From CAYHVK01 sp964360255 (lineage in GTDB: Bacteria; Bdellovibrionota; Bdellovibrionia; Bdellovibrionales; UBA1609), in contig CAYHVK010000013.1 of the NCBI GenBank assembly GCA_964360255.1, positions 1-64,000 of the forward strand: a stretch of 64,000 nt of DNA. The letters are read 5' to 3'. Shown here one piece after another: positions 25,670-34,524 of this stretch. Every line of letters starts with the position of its first letter. Position 1 is the stretch's first letter. The notes beneath the pieces are model-generated. The model worked only from the letters and a program-made list of their open reading frames with translations, was not told where the DNA came from and searched no databases. The translations under genes and the position numbers were made by a program.

Positions 25670-27089
25670 TTGGGAGCCGGTAATCGGCCTAGAGATTCAT
25701 GCGCAACTTCAAACCGTCAGCAAAATGTTTTCAAGTGACTCGGCCAGCTTCGGTGGCGCCGATAACGAAAACATCAGCCCTGTGAGCCTCGGAATGCCAG
25801 GGGCGCTTCCTGTGATTAATAAAAAAGCTGTGGAGTATTCGGTAAAAGTGGGTCTCGCGCTCAACTGCGAAATTAAAACTCAATCGATTTTCGCCCGCAA
25901 AAATTATTTCTATCCAGATTTGCCGAAGGGCTATCAGATCTCTCAGTACGATCAGCCCATTTGCGAAAAAGGCTACGTTGATATTTTCGTAAATGGTGAA
26001 AAGCGCCGTATCGATATCACGCGCGCGCACATGGAAGAAGATGCGGGTAAATCAACCCACCATGGTGACTACTCGCTCATTAACTTAAATCGCGCCGGTG
26101 TACCACTTCTTGAGATCGTATCTGACCCGGTGATTCGGAGCCCAGCTGAGGCGGCAGAGTACGCCCGCACCATTCGTGGTATTCTTCGCTATCTAGATGT
26201 TTGTGATGGCAACCTCGAAGAAGGCTCTCTTCGCTGTGATTGCAATGTCTCGGTTCGCAAAAAAGGCGAAACGAAATTCGGAACACGAGTAGAAATTAAA
26301 AACGTAAATTCATTCCGCTTCGTAGAAAAAGCTATTGATTACGAAATTCAAAGACAGATTGATTCAATTGAGTCGGGTGAAAAAATTATTCAAGAGACTC
26401 GCCTCTACGATTCAACTAAAAACCGCACGAACTCTATGCGCTCTAAAGAAGAGGCCAGCGACTATCGTTACTTCCCAGATCCAGATCTATTGCCGGTTCG
26501 GCTTGATGTGTCTTGGGTTGAGAAAATCAAATCGAGTCTGCCAGAGCTTCCGTTAGCGCGAGCGGCGCGCTTTCAGTCAGCTTATGGTTTGCCAGAGTAC
26601 GACAGCACAGTTTTAGTTCTAGAGAAAAGTATCGCCGACTATTTCGAGGTCGCGGCGAAGGAGTGTAAGAACCCGAAAGCGGTTTCTAACTGGATCATGA
26701 CAGACATCATGCGCGAACTTAAAGAGAGTGAAAAAGACATTGAGCATGCACCGATCAAAGCCTCTCAGCTCGCAGAGATGATTAAACTCATTGATGATAA
26801 AACCATCTCAAGCAAAATGGCGAAAACGGTTTTCGCCGAGATGTGGAAGACAGGTCAGAATGCAGGCGATATCGTAAAAGCCCAAGGAATGTCGCAAATT
26901 ACTGATGCCGGCGCGATTGAAAAGATCGTTGATGAAATCATTGCGAAAAACCCATCACAGGTAACAGAGTATCTCAGTGGCAAAGAAAAAGTATTCGGAT
27001 TCTTTGTGGGACAAGTTATGAAGGCCAGTAAAGGCCAAGCCAATCCAGAAACGGTCAATGACCTATTAAAAAAGAAACTCAAGGTTTAA
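25656..27089 (+). CDS. gatB: Asp-tRNA(Asn)/Glu-tRNA(Gln) amidotransferase subunit B
   Basis: The kinase and amidation subunit, 477 residues. The start MAYGNWEPVIGLEIHAQL is the family N-terminus. Further conserved stretches are RAGVPLLEIVSDP, the Cys pair in RCDCNVSVR, and the SDYRYFPDPDL loop. A C-terminal YqeY-like tail follows. The ATG at 25656 lies within gatA and follows AGAGG; the frame is open further upstream to 25533, but that part only mirrors gatA. ppx begins one base after the stop. Confidence 0.97.
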   Translation: MAYGNWEPVIGLEIHAQLQTVSKMFSSDSASFGGADNENISPVSLGMPGALPVINKKAVEYSVKVGLALNCEIKTQSIFARKNYFYPDLPKGYQISQYDQPICEKGYVDIFVNGEKRRIDITRAHMEEDAGKSTHHGDYSLINLNRAGVPLLEIVSDPVIRSPAEAAEYARTIRGILRYLDVCDGNLEEGSLRCDCNVSVRKKGETKFGTRVEIKNVNSFRFVEKAIDYEIQRQIDSIESGEKIIQETRLYDSTKNRTNSMRSKEEASDYRYFPDPDLLPVRLDVSWVEKIKSSLPELPLARAARFQSAYGLPEYDSTVLVLEKSIADYFEVAAKECKNPKAVSNWIMTDIMRELKESEKDIEHAPIKASQLAEMIKLIDDKTISSKMAKTVFAEMWKTGQNAGDIVKAQGMSQITDAGAIEKIVDEIIAKNPSQVTEYLSGKEKVFGFFVGQVMKASKGQANPETVNDLLKKKLKV

Positions 27090-27090
27090 A

Positions 27091-28008
27091 ATGAGAATTG
27101 CGGCACTTGATTTAGGCTCAAATACATCACTTCTGCTGGTGGTTGATATTGAAAAGGGTCGCATTCAAAATATTGTTCATGATGAGCTCAACGTGACTCG
27201 TATGGGTCAGGGCGTCCATCAAAACAGAAAGCTTCATCCCGAGGCGCTTGAGCGTATTGATAAATGTTTTGAAGAGTACGCCAAAACAATTCGCGACAGC
27301 AAAGTTGATCACGTGCTCGCCATGGCTACGAGTGCGGCCCGAGATGTGACAAATGCCGAAGAGCTGTTTAAAATTGGTCGCAAGCACGGTATTGAAATCG
27401 AAATTATTCCTGGCGCAAAAGAAGCCGAGATCACTTTTAAAGGTTCAACCTTCGAAGAAGCAGAGACGAAAGGTCTTTGCGTGATTGATGTGGGCGGTGG
27501 TTCGACTGAAATTATTGGTTGTGAAGACGGCCAAACTCTTCGCGGAGCCAGTGTGGATATCGGCTCGGTGAGGCTCACTGAGATGTTTGTAAAAAATCAT
27601 CCGATTGCTAAAGAAGATTTAGCAGCGATGAAAGAATATATTCAAAAGAAACTGAGTGAGAAAAAAACAGAAATTAATATTAAAAACGTACGAGAAGTTT
27701 TGGCCGTAGCGGGTACACCAACGACATTAGCCGCCGTTATCAGTGAGAAGCCCTACTCACACGAAGTCGTACACGGATTCAAAATCACCGTTGATGAGCT
27801 TTATGCTTGGGGTGATAAACTTGCGAAGCTTACAGTTGAAGAGCGCAGAGCTTTGCCAGGAATGGATAAAAAGCGTGCTGACGTTATAGTGGCGGGTCTT
27901 CTAATTTTAGCCGAGACAACAAAGTTTCTTGGCGGTCAATCGATTCGAGTTTCTGATCGTGGTGTTCGCTTTGGCGTGGCCCTTCACGCTTATGAGAGGT
28001 TTTCGTGA
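27091..28008 (+). CDS. Ppx/GppA-family phosphatase
   Basis: A 305-residue protein with the ASKHA fold of exopolyphosphatase / guanosine pentaphosphate phosphohydrolase. Phosphate-binding loops are DLGSNTSLLLVVD and VIDVGGGSTEIIG, and the adenosine-like motif is VLAVAGTPTTLAAV. It is the short, single-unit form, without the C-terminal HD domain of E. coli Ppx. It may act on polyphosphate or (p)ppGpp; sequence alone does not decide. It lies one base after gatB and overlaps the DUF192 gene by 4 bases. Confidence 0.88.
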   Translation: MRIAALDLGSNTSLLLVVDIEKGRIQNIVHDELNVTRMGQGVHQNRKLHPEALERIDKCFEEYAKTIRDSKVDHVLAMATSAARDVTNAEELFKIGRKHGIEIEIIPGAKEAEITFKGSTFEEAETKGLCVIDVGGGSTEIIGCEDGQTLRGASVDIGSVRLTEMFVKNHPIAKEDLAAMKEYIQKKLSEKKTEINIKNVREVLAVAGTPTTLAAVISEKPYSHEVVHGFKITVDELYAWGDKLAKLTVEERRALPGMDKKRADVIVAGLLILAETTKFLGGQSIRVSDRGVRFGVALHAYERFS

Positions 28009-28484
28009 ACAGTTTTAAATTCAGACTGCAGAATCATTTTCTTCTGGTCGCAATAATTTCTTTTTCACTGCTTTACGCAGCTTTTGGCCAGACAACAAGC
28101 CAAGCGGTGAACTTCAGAAAAAAAGAAATCCAAGTGGGCAAAGCTAAGGTCATTGTTGAGGTGGCGCAGACGGATGCAGAAAGAGCGGTTGGTCTTATGC
28201 ACCGAAAGTCGATGCCAGATGGCTACGGTATGATTTTTCTTTTTGAAACCGAAAGACCACTCAATTTCTGGATGAAAAACACTTTCATCCCCCTCAGCAT
28301 AGGTTTTTTTGATAAGAATAAAATTCTCGTTGATATTCAGGACATGGAAGCTGTTAAATCTGAGCAGCAAACCCAGATCCCTTCTTATGTAAGTAAAAAG
28401 CCGGCCCAGTACGCACTTGAAGTGAACCGAGGGTGGTTCAAAACCAATAAGGTAAAAGTGGGCGATAAGCTGAAAATGGACTAG
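28005..28484 (+). CDS. Exported DUF192 protein
   Basis: A 159-residue protein with a signal sequence (FLLVAIISFSLLYAAFGQ) and a DUF192 domain: VEVAQTDAERAVGLMHRKSM, MIFLFETERPLNFWMKNTFIPL, and YALEVNRGWFKTNKVKVGD. The family has a small beta fold and no proven function. The start is GTG 28005, sharing bases with the ppx stop. It ends the gatCAB-ppx run. Confidence 0.88.
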   Translation: MNSFKFRLQNHFLLVAIISFSLLYAAFGQTTSQAVNFRKKEIQVGKAKVIVEVAQTDAERAVGLMHRKSMPDGYGMIFLFETERPLNFWMKNTFIPLSIGFFDKNKILVDIQDMEAVKSEQQTQIPSYVSKKPAQYALEVNRGWFKTNKVKVGDKLKMD

Positions 28485-28599
28485 ACTAAGGCCCAGCCCT
28501 ACCTAGGTCATAGAGAGTCAAGTTATTGTTTCCGTGTCAATTTTTTGTATGCTCTAATATTGAATGAGAATGGATTCTCAACTCAAAGGGTAGAGCAAC

Positions 28600-29976
28600 A
28601 TGAAAAAGATTTTCCAACTGTTCTTAGCAATTACACTTGTCTTTGCAATTTCGGCCTGCACGTCGAAAAAAGTCGATGACCAAACAGAAGACGCAACTGC
28701 GGACATGACGGGCGAAGAAATCGCTGACGGAGATGTTAGCGAAGAAGACTTCGGCGGCGATGAAAGCACGGATATGGCCGTAGAAGGCACTGAAGAAAGT
28801 TCGGGCGATGTAGCAGAGTCTACTGAGGCTCCGGCTATCGATGAAGGTGCGGCTGTCGATGAATCAGCAATGGCTGAGAGCACAGAATCAGTGGATGAGA
28901 CTCAATCAACAGATGCTGCCGCAACTGAAACTCCATCAGACAGTTCTGATATGGAGGGCTTAGCGGCCTCTGAAGATACTCCAAGTGATACTCTGGGCGA
29001 CAGTTCGAGCGAGCTCGGTAGCACAGAGACTCCATCAGATACATCAGGCGATTCATTAGCTGATACAAGCGCTCCACTAGAAGAGCCGGTTGCTGCACCA
29101 GCGATGGTTCCACTTCGTAAAATTGAACCAACGCCTTGGACTCAAGGTAATACATTAGTGAATGCGGTTTACTTGGCTCGCCAAGGCGACGACTTCGCGG
29201 CGGTTTCGCAAAAAATTTACGGCTCAGAAGATAAAGTTTCTGAACTTAAAAAAATAAATCCGACGATTGCAAGACGTAGTATGAAAGTCGGCGACAAAGT
29301 TTATTACAACTCGCCAAAGCGCCCAACGGACAATACTCAGCTCTTAACATTCTACGAAGATAACGGTCTCGTACCTGAGACCTATGTTTCTCAGCCGGGC
29401 GATAATATTCGCGCAGTTTCTAAAAACCTCTTGGGTGATACAAATTCGTGGAAAGAAATTTGGGCGACAAATGCCGATGTAGAATCTAAAGGTGAATTAA
29501 CTGAAGGTACGCGCCTTAGATATTGGGCTGGAGAAGTTCCAGCAGCGACTCCGGCTCCGGTCGTAGCAGAGCAAGCCCCTCCACCAGAAATGCCACCACA
29601 AGATCAGGCTTCAGCGGGATCGGTTGCCGGCGAAATTCCGCCACCACCATCAGACAATACTCCGCCTCCGCCAATGCCTGAAGATGTAGCTCAGCAAGCA
29701 CAAACTCCACCTCCGCCTCCGATGGAAGAATCTCTTCCGCCAGAGCCGGTGATTGCAGAAGCTCCGCCAGCTCCAGTTGATGCGGGAATGGCTGCGGCTC
29801 CAGAAGAAGGTGCAAATCCGCTCGCAGATTTATTGGGCGGCGAAGAACAAACTACGGCAATGATGATTGGTGCATTATTCTTAATTGCGGGAGCGGCGCT
29901 CTTTATTATTATTAAGAAGCGTAAATCGAAAAAGAATATCGATTTCCAAACAGCAACTCATACTCAAATTGAATAG
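28600..29976 (+). CDS. LysM-domain lipoprotein with C-terminal membrane anchor
   Basis: A 458-residue protein. The lipoprotein signal MKKIFQLFLAITLVFAISAC gives a lipidated Cys20. Residues about 25-165 are acidic and Ser/Thr/Asp rich, very likely disordered. Two LysM-like domains follow (YLARQGDDFAAVSQKIYGSE, about 185-240; TYVSQPGDNIRAVSKNLLGD, about 265-310), then a Pro-rich linker (about 315-410). A final hydrophobic helix (MMIGALFLIAGAALFIII) ends in KKRKSKKN, which should stay in the cytoplasm. It could therefore be anchored by lipid at one end and by a helix at the other, binding peptidoglycan between. It resembles FimV/TspA in parts only. A terminator follows. Confidence 0.78.
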   Translation: MKKIFQLFLAITLVFAISACTSKKVDDQTEDATADMTGEEIADGDVSEEDFGGDESTDMAVEGTEESSGDVAESTEAPAIDEGAAVDESAMAESTESVDETQSTDAAATETPSDSSDMEGLAASEDTPSDTLGDSSSELGSTETPSDTSGDSLADTSAPLEEPVAAPAMVPLRKIEPTPWTQGNTLVNAVYLARQGDDFAAVSQKIYGSEDKVSELKKINPTIARRSMKVGDKVYYNSPKRPTDNTQLLTFYEDNGLVPETYVSQPGDNIRAVSKNLLGDTNSWKEIWATNADVESKGELTEGTRLRYWAGEVPAATPAPVVAEQAPPPEMPPQDQASAGSVAGEIPPPPSDNTPPPPMPEDVAQQAQTPPPPPMEESLPPEPVIAEAPPAPVDAGMAAAPEEGANPLADLLGGEEQTTAMMIGALFLIAGAALFIIIKKRKSKKNIDFQTATHTQIE

Positions 29977-29999
29977 AAAATTAATTGTAAACGGTGTGG

Positions 30000-30034
30000 G
30001 AGGGCTAACTTGAAAAAGTTGGCCCTCTTTTTTT
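30000..30034 (+). terminator. Intrinsic terminator after the LysM lipoprotein
   Basis: Arms GAGGGCTAACTT (30000-30011) and AAGTTGGCCCTC (30016-30027) form a 12-pair stem with one G-U pair and a GAAA tetraloop. TTTTTTT (30028-30034) follows at once. The T-run overlaps the last codon of the convergent PilZ gene. Confidence 0.9.
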
Positions 30035-30407
30035 AAGCGACTTTTTTGAAGATTGTATCGAGTACGCTGCGCTGACCAGTACGTGAATTCTCTACGAAAT
30101 ACATAAGATCATCGACGAGTTGCGTATCTCTATTGTTTGTCGGGCGGAAGCGAATACCGCAACCACGTTCGTTATGCCATACCACTGATGCAGGAATTGA
30201 TCTTTCGCGGCCGCTAACCAAAAGCTTAACAACAAGTTTATCTTGCGGGCCGAGCACATGAGCTGGTGACTCGAATTCAATGAATGCGCCAGTGAGGCTA
30301 ATGTTTTTTAGACGGCCATGCTCTTCACGTCGGGAATAGCTTCTGCGAAACTCTATCTCGAGCTGTAAAGGCAACCTAGGGGCCGGATTATAATTCCCCT
30401 CTTGCAT
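30033..30407 (-). CDS. PilZ-domain protein
   Basis: A 124-residue protein consisting of one PilZ domain, the usual receptor for cyclic di-GMP. The second binding motif is intact as NISLTG (N35-G40). The first, RxxxR, reads RLPLQ (R11, Q15), so one arginine is missing and binding may be weak or lost. The beta-barrel core (GAFIEFES, KLVVKLLVSG, IPASVVWHNERGCGIRF) is normal. Such proteins control motility or envelope systems; Bdellovibrio relies on cyclic di-GMP for its predatory lifestyle. The gene is alone and divergent from rho. Confidence 0.85.
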   Translation of the reverse strand: MQEGNYNPAPRLPLQLEIEFRRSYSRREEHGRLKNISLTGAFIEFESPAHVLGPQDKLVVKLLVSGRERSIPASVVWHNERGCGIRFRPTNNRDTQLVDDLMYFVENSRTGQRSVLDTIFKKVA

Positions 30408-30771
30408 AGAACCTCCATACGTTCTCTTAATTCATCGGTATTTTCCCGTATTTATTGAGCGCCAGAAGTGAAACTAGAGATTAATGTTGTGTAATGATAT
30501 GAGCTTGTCTCAATTTGAGAGTGTATCAAAGTGAGACGTAAACTAGTTTAGCGATATTTATCGATGTTTAAGCTAACTAAAATACTGTGAGTTATTGAGG
30601 GGTTGGCTCATTATGAGAAAAAGGTATTGACCAATCACATTCCCGCCGATAAATCTGTGCTAGTCTATACGGGTACATATTAGGTTCAAAACCAATTAAA
30701 TAATAATAGATCTACAAACCAAATCGGGTGTTCATCCGCATTAACCAAACACTAAACCAGGACAATCTATA
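30408..30771. other. Intergenic region between pilZ and rho (promoters and rho leader)
   Basis: A 364-base gap without a gene. It holds the divergent promoters of pilZ and rho. TTGACC at 30627-30632 is a good -35 for rho, but the hexamer at 17 bases (TAAATC) is poor. A TCTCAA-T-TTGAGA palindrome at 30508-30520 could be an operator. The long leader to the rho ATG at 30772 suits the self-attenuation known for rho genes, though no leader peptide is clear. Confidence 0.4.
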
Positions 30772-32559
30772 ATGAGCGAAGTTTCCGACAACGGAGATAA
30801 AAGTACGACAAAAAGCACACGTTCAAAAAGTGCAGAAAAAAATGTCGATAAAGCAGAGAAATCTTCAACGAAAGCTGAGTCTTCAGCAGTCTCTGCGCAA
30901 CCAGAAGCACCACAACCACAGCCGCAACAAGCCACACCCCCAGCCCCTGCGGTATCATCTTCTGAAGGTGGTAGTGGAGAATCAGCTGAGAGCGGCGGCG
31001 GAAGCGGTGGTGGCGAAGGTCCACGCGAAAATCGCTTTAAAAGACCCAGCCACAGCGGTGGCAGTGGCGGCGGCGGTAAAAACTTTAGAAACAACAATCA
31101 TCGCAATGATCGTAATGACAGAAATGATCGCGGCGGTGGGCGTGATAGCAATCGTAACAACGGCGGCTATCGCCAAGTGATGAGCAGCGGTCGCCCCCGG
31201 GATGATCGAGATCATCAAGGAATGCAAGATAGCCCAGGCGTTTCAAACCTACCTCCTGTCACAGCCGCAGATCTAGCGGACATCAATTTAACTGAAGACG
31301 AAAAAAACGCACTGTCGAGCAAAGATTTAAAATCAAAAGATATCCAAGCGCTTACAACTTTGGCTGAAAAGCTCAAAATCGAAAACGCTGCGGGTATGCG
31401 TCGCCAAGATATCATTTTTGAAATCTTAAAGCGTGCGGCGTTCATCGGCGATATTCATGGTAACGGCGTTCTTGAAATCTTACCTGATGGTTATGGATTC
31501 TTACGCTCGCCAGATTACAACTATCTACCAGGGCCAGATGATATTTATGTCAGCCCATCACAAATTCGCCGCTTCGGCTTAAGAACGGGTGATACGGTTG
31601 CAGGCACGGTTCGTCCGCCAAAAGAAGGTGAAAGATATTTTGCTCTTCTCAAAGTCGATTCACTCAATTTCGAGCCGTCTGAAAATTCTAAAAATAAAAT
31701 TTTATTTGATAACTTAACTCCGCTTTATCCAACTAAACGTTTGAACCTTGAGTGGAGCCCGACAGATATGACTACGCGAGTGGTTGATATGATGGCTCCT
31801 CTTGGTAAAGGTCAACGCGGGTTGATCGTGGCCCCACCACGAACGGGTAAAACAGTGTTGATGCAAAATATCGCTAATGCGATTGCGCACAACCACCCTG
31901 AAGTAAAATTGATTGTACTTCTAATTGATGAGCGCCCAGAAGAAGTAACAGACATGGCTCGCTCGGTGAAGGGCGAAGTTATTAGTTCGACATTCGATGA
32001 GCCACCAACTCGTCACGTACAAGTGGCTGAGATGGTGATCGAAAAGGCGAAACGTCTAGTGGAGCATAAGCACGACGTCGTTATTCTTCTCGATTCAATC
32101 ACGCGTTTAGCGCGTGCGTACAACACAGTTGTGCCGCCGTCTGGTAAAATTCTATCAGGTGGTGTGGATTCAAATGCCCTTCATAAACCAAAACGCTTCT
32201 TCGGTGCTGCTCGTAACATCGAAGAGGGTGGCAGTTTAACGATTATCGCAACGGCGCTTATCGATACAGGCTCGCGTATGGATGAAGTTATTTTCGAAGA
32301 ATTTAAAGGTACGGGTAATGCCGAGATCCATCTCGATCGTAAGCTCATGGAAAAGCGTATCTTCCCATGTATGGACATCAACAAATCAGGAACTCGTAAA
32401 GAAGACATGCTTCTTGAAAAAGACTTCCTTAATCGACTCTGGATCTTGCGTAAAGTTCTAGCGCCGATGAACGTCGTCGACAGCATGGAGTTCTTACTCG
32501 ATAAAATCAGAAGCGCTAAAACCAATGCCGATTTCTTAAAAGGCATGGGCGGCGGATAA
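30772..32559 (+). CDS. rho: Transcription termination factor Rho with disordered N-terminal arm
   Basis: RNA-dependent hexameric ATPase that ends transcription, 595 residues against about 420 for E. coli. The additional 155 or so N-terminal residues are Ser/Lys/Glu then Gly/Asn/Arg/Asp rich, with repeats such as NDRNDRNDRGGG; such arms bind RNA and may condense. After it come Rho_N (LADINLTEDEKNALSSKDLK), the cold-shock RNA-binding domain (GVLEILPDGYGFLRSPDYNY), and the motor with Walker A APPRTGKTVLM and LLIDERPEEVTDM. It heads an operon with prfA, prmC and murA. The long leader upstream may be used for autoregulation. Confidence 0.96.
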   Translation: MSEVSDNGDKSTTKSTRSKSAEKNVDKAEKSSTKAESSAVSAQPEAPQPQPQQATPPAPAVSSSEGGSGESAESGGGSGGGEGPRENRFKRPSHSGGSGGGGKNFRNNNHRNDRNDRNDRGGGRDSNRNNGGYRQVMSSGRPRDDRDHQGMQDSPGVSNLPPVTAADLADINLTEDEKNALSSKDLKSKDIQALTTLAEKLKIENAAGMRRQDIIFEILKRAAFIGDIHGNGVLEILPDGYGFLRSPDYNYLPGPDDIYVSPSQIRRFGLRTGDTVAGTVRPPKEGERYFALLKVDSLNFEPSENSKNKILFDNLTPLYPTKRLNLEWSPTDMTTRVVDMMAPLGKGQRGLIVAPPRTGKTVLMQNIANAIAHNHPEVKLIVLLIDERPEEVTDMARSVKGEVISSTFDEPPTRHVQVAEMVIEKAKRLVEHKHDVVILLDSITRLARAYNTVVPPSGKILSGGVDSNALHKPKRFFGAARNIEEGGSLTIIATALIDTGSRMDEVIFEEFKGTGNAEIHLDRKLMEKRIFPCMDINKSGTRKEDMLLEKDFLNRLWILRKVLAPMNVVDSMEFLLDKIRSAKTNADFLKGMGGG

Positions 32560-32564
32560 TTTAA

Positions 32565-33641
32565 ATGTTTAGTAAACTAGAAGACGTAGAGAAACGGTTT
32601 GAGCAGATTGGTGAACAACTGCAAGAGCCGGGTCTTGCCGATGATCAAAAAAGATATCGCTCTTTAATGAAAGAGTATGCAGATCTACAAGCGCTGGTTG
32701 GCCAATTCAGAGAATATAAAAAAACCGTTTCATCTCTCGCCGAAAACAAAGACCTACTCATTAATGAAAAAGACCAAGAGATGCGCAAAATGATTCTCAG
32801 CGAAATTGCTGAGCTCGAAACCGCACAGCCACGTCTTGAAGAGGAATTAAAACTTTCACTTCTGCCGAAAGATCCGAACGATGATAAAAACGTAATTGTC
32901 GAAATTCGTGCGGGCGCTGGCGGAGACGAAGCCAGCCTTTTCGCTGAAGAGCTTTTCAGAGCTTATACAATTTTCGGGCAAAACCGCGGCTGGACAGTCA
33001 CACTTATGGCGTTCTCACCTGGCAACGTAGGTGGAGCGAAAGAAATCTTGGCCAGTATCTCGGGCGACAAAGTTTATAGCGTTCTAAAATATGAAAGCGG
33101 AGTTCACCGCGTACAACGTGTCCCACAAACTGAATCACAAGGCCGAGTTCACACATCAACAGTCACTGTCGCTGTATTGCCAGAGGCCGACGAAGTCGAC
33201 GTACAACTCGATATGAAAGATGTTCGCGTCGATGTTATGCGCGCCAGTGGAGCGGGTGGACAGTCGGTGAACAAAACAGAATCCGCTGTTCGATTAACGC
33301 ACATTCCGACCAATACTGTGGTTTACTGCCAAGAGGGTAAATCACAGAACTCGAATAAAGAGCGCGCCATGAAAATTTTGTTCTCACGTCTCTTAGATCA
33401 GGAACAAGAAAAGGCCCGTAAAGAAGCTTCTGATACGCGCCTTTCACAAATTGGCACGGGTGATCGTTCAGAGCGTATTCGCACTTACAATTTCCCTCAG
33501 TCTCGCATCACAGATCATCGTATTGGCCATACAACACATCAACTTCAAGATGTAATGGCCGGTAAGTTTGAACTTATGATCGAACCCACGATTACGCATT
33601 TCCAAGCCGAGGCCCTTAAACAGCAAGCCGCGCGTACATAG
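32565..33641 (+). CDS. prfA: Peptide chain release factor 1
   Basis: Reads UAA and UAG and releases the peptide, 358 residues. The GGQ loop lies in ASGAGGQSVNKTESAVR. The codon-recognition tripeptide expected as PxT reads PQT in RVPQTESQGRVHTSTV. The start is 5 bases after rho. Its modifying enzyme prmC follows directly. Confidence 0.97.
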   Translation: MFSKLEDVEKRFEQIGEQLQEPGLADDQKRYRSLMKEYADLQALVGQFREYKKTVSSLAENKDLLINEKDQEMRKMILSEIAELETAQPRLEEELKLSLLPKDPNDDKNVIVEIRAGAGGDEASLFAEELFRAYTIFGQNRGWTVTLMAFSPGNVGGAKEILASISGDKVYSVLKYESGVHRVQRVPQTESQGRVHTSTVTVAVLPEADEVDVQLDMKDVRVDVMRASGAGGQSVNKTESAVRLTHIPTNTVVYCQEGKSQNSNKERAMKILFSRLLDQEQEKARKEASDTRLSQIGTGDRSERIRTYNFPQSRITDHRIGHTTHQLQDVMAGKFELMIEPTITHFQAEALKQQAART

Positions 33642-33656
33642 TATGTGGAAAAACCT

Positions 33657-34505
33657 ATGACAATCGAAGAGGCTTACAAATCAGCACGAAAAGCATTTTC
33701 ACATCTTGAAAATGGCGAACTTGAAGCCCGCTGGCTAGTCACCGAAACGGCAGGGCTTAACGAAATCTCTTTATGGTCAGAACCCCAATTGAAAATTCCG
33801 CAAGAGATCACAGCGAGGATCACCGAGCGAGTTGAGCGCCGCAAAAATGGCGAACCGATGGCTTATGTTTTAGGATTTAAAGACTTCTTTAGATCGCGCT
33901 TCTTTATTAGCTCTTCAGTGCTTATACCGCGCCCAGAAACTGAACTTATTGTGACTGAGATTCTAAAAAAAGCGCTGAACGCTCCTAACGAGCCTTATGA
34001 AATCTGTGATATTGGCACGGGCTCGGGCTGCATAGGCCTAAGTTTACTTAAAGAGCTTTATCAGGCGCGTTTAACGGCTATTGATATTTCACCAACAGCT
34101 ATTGAGATAGCTAAAAAGAATGCGGTTCAGTTGAACCTAGACAATCGCGCGACATTTATTAATGAATCAGCAAGGCCATCAGTTTTTGAAGGCCGCCAGT
34201 TTGATTTTGTGGTTTCAAATCCTCCTTATATTGCTCCTCACGATAAAGAAGTGGCGGTTGATGTTCACACCTATGAGCCACATAGCGCCTTGTACGCCGA
34301 TGCGAATGGTTTAAGATTTATTGAGGAGTGGCTAGGCTATGCGGCACAAAGCTTAAAGTCTGGTGGAGTTTTCGCCTTTGAAATTGGTCGTGGCCAAGCT
34401 GAAGAAGTTAAAAAGATCGTAGAAAGATTAAAAGTTTTCTCTCATATTGAAATGAAGAAAGACCTTCAGGGCATCGAGCGAGTGATTGTCGGCGAGAGAA
34501 AATAG
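33657..34505 (+). CDS. prmC: Release factor glutamine methyltransferase
   Basis: Methylates the glutamine of the GGQ loop in release factors. SAM-binding motif I is ICDIGTGSGCIGLSL, and the catalytic NPPY is in FVVSNPPYIAPHD. The N-terminal helical domain recognises the release factor. ATG 33657 with GGAAA before it is preferred; an in-frame GTG at 33645 would add 4 residues. Placement after prfA is the classical arrangement. Confidence 0.95.
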   Translation: MTIEEAYKSARKAFSHLENGELEARWLVTETAGLNEISLWSEPQLKIPQEITARITERVERRKNGEPMAYVLGFKDFFRSRFFISSSVLIPRPETELIVTEILKKALNAPNEPYEICDIGTGSGCIGLSLLKELYQARLTAIDISPTAIEIAKKNAVQLNLDNRATFINESARPSVFEGRQFDFVVSNPPYIAPHDKEVAVDVHTYEPHSALYADANGLRFIEEWLGYAAQSLKSGGVFAFEIGRGQAEEVKKIVERLKVFSHIEMKKDLQGIERVIVGERK

Positions 34506-34524
34506 ATCTGTAAACGGAGATAAT

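Noticed and set aside
30645..30652. GCCGATAA, the exact -10 of a sigma-28 (flagellar) promoter, before rho
   Set aside because: No TAAA-type -35 at 15 bases; a TTGACC is there instead. Probably chance, and rho is not expected in a flagellar regulon.
30741..31227. Several overlapping reading frames opposite or beside the start of rho
   Set aside because: Their composition is low-complexity (Pro, Leu, Ala, Ile, Thr) and mirrors the Gly/Arg/Asn-rich arm of rho in other frames.
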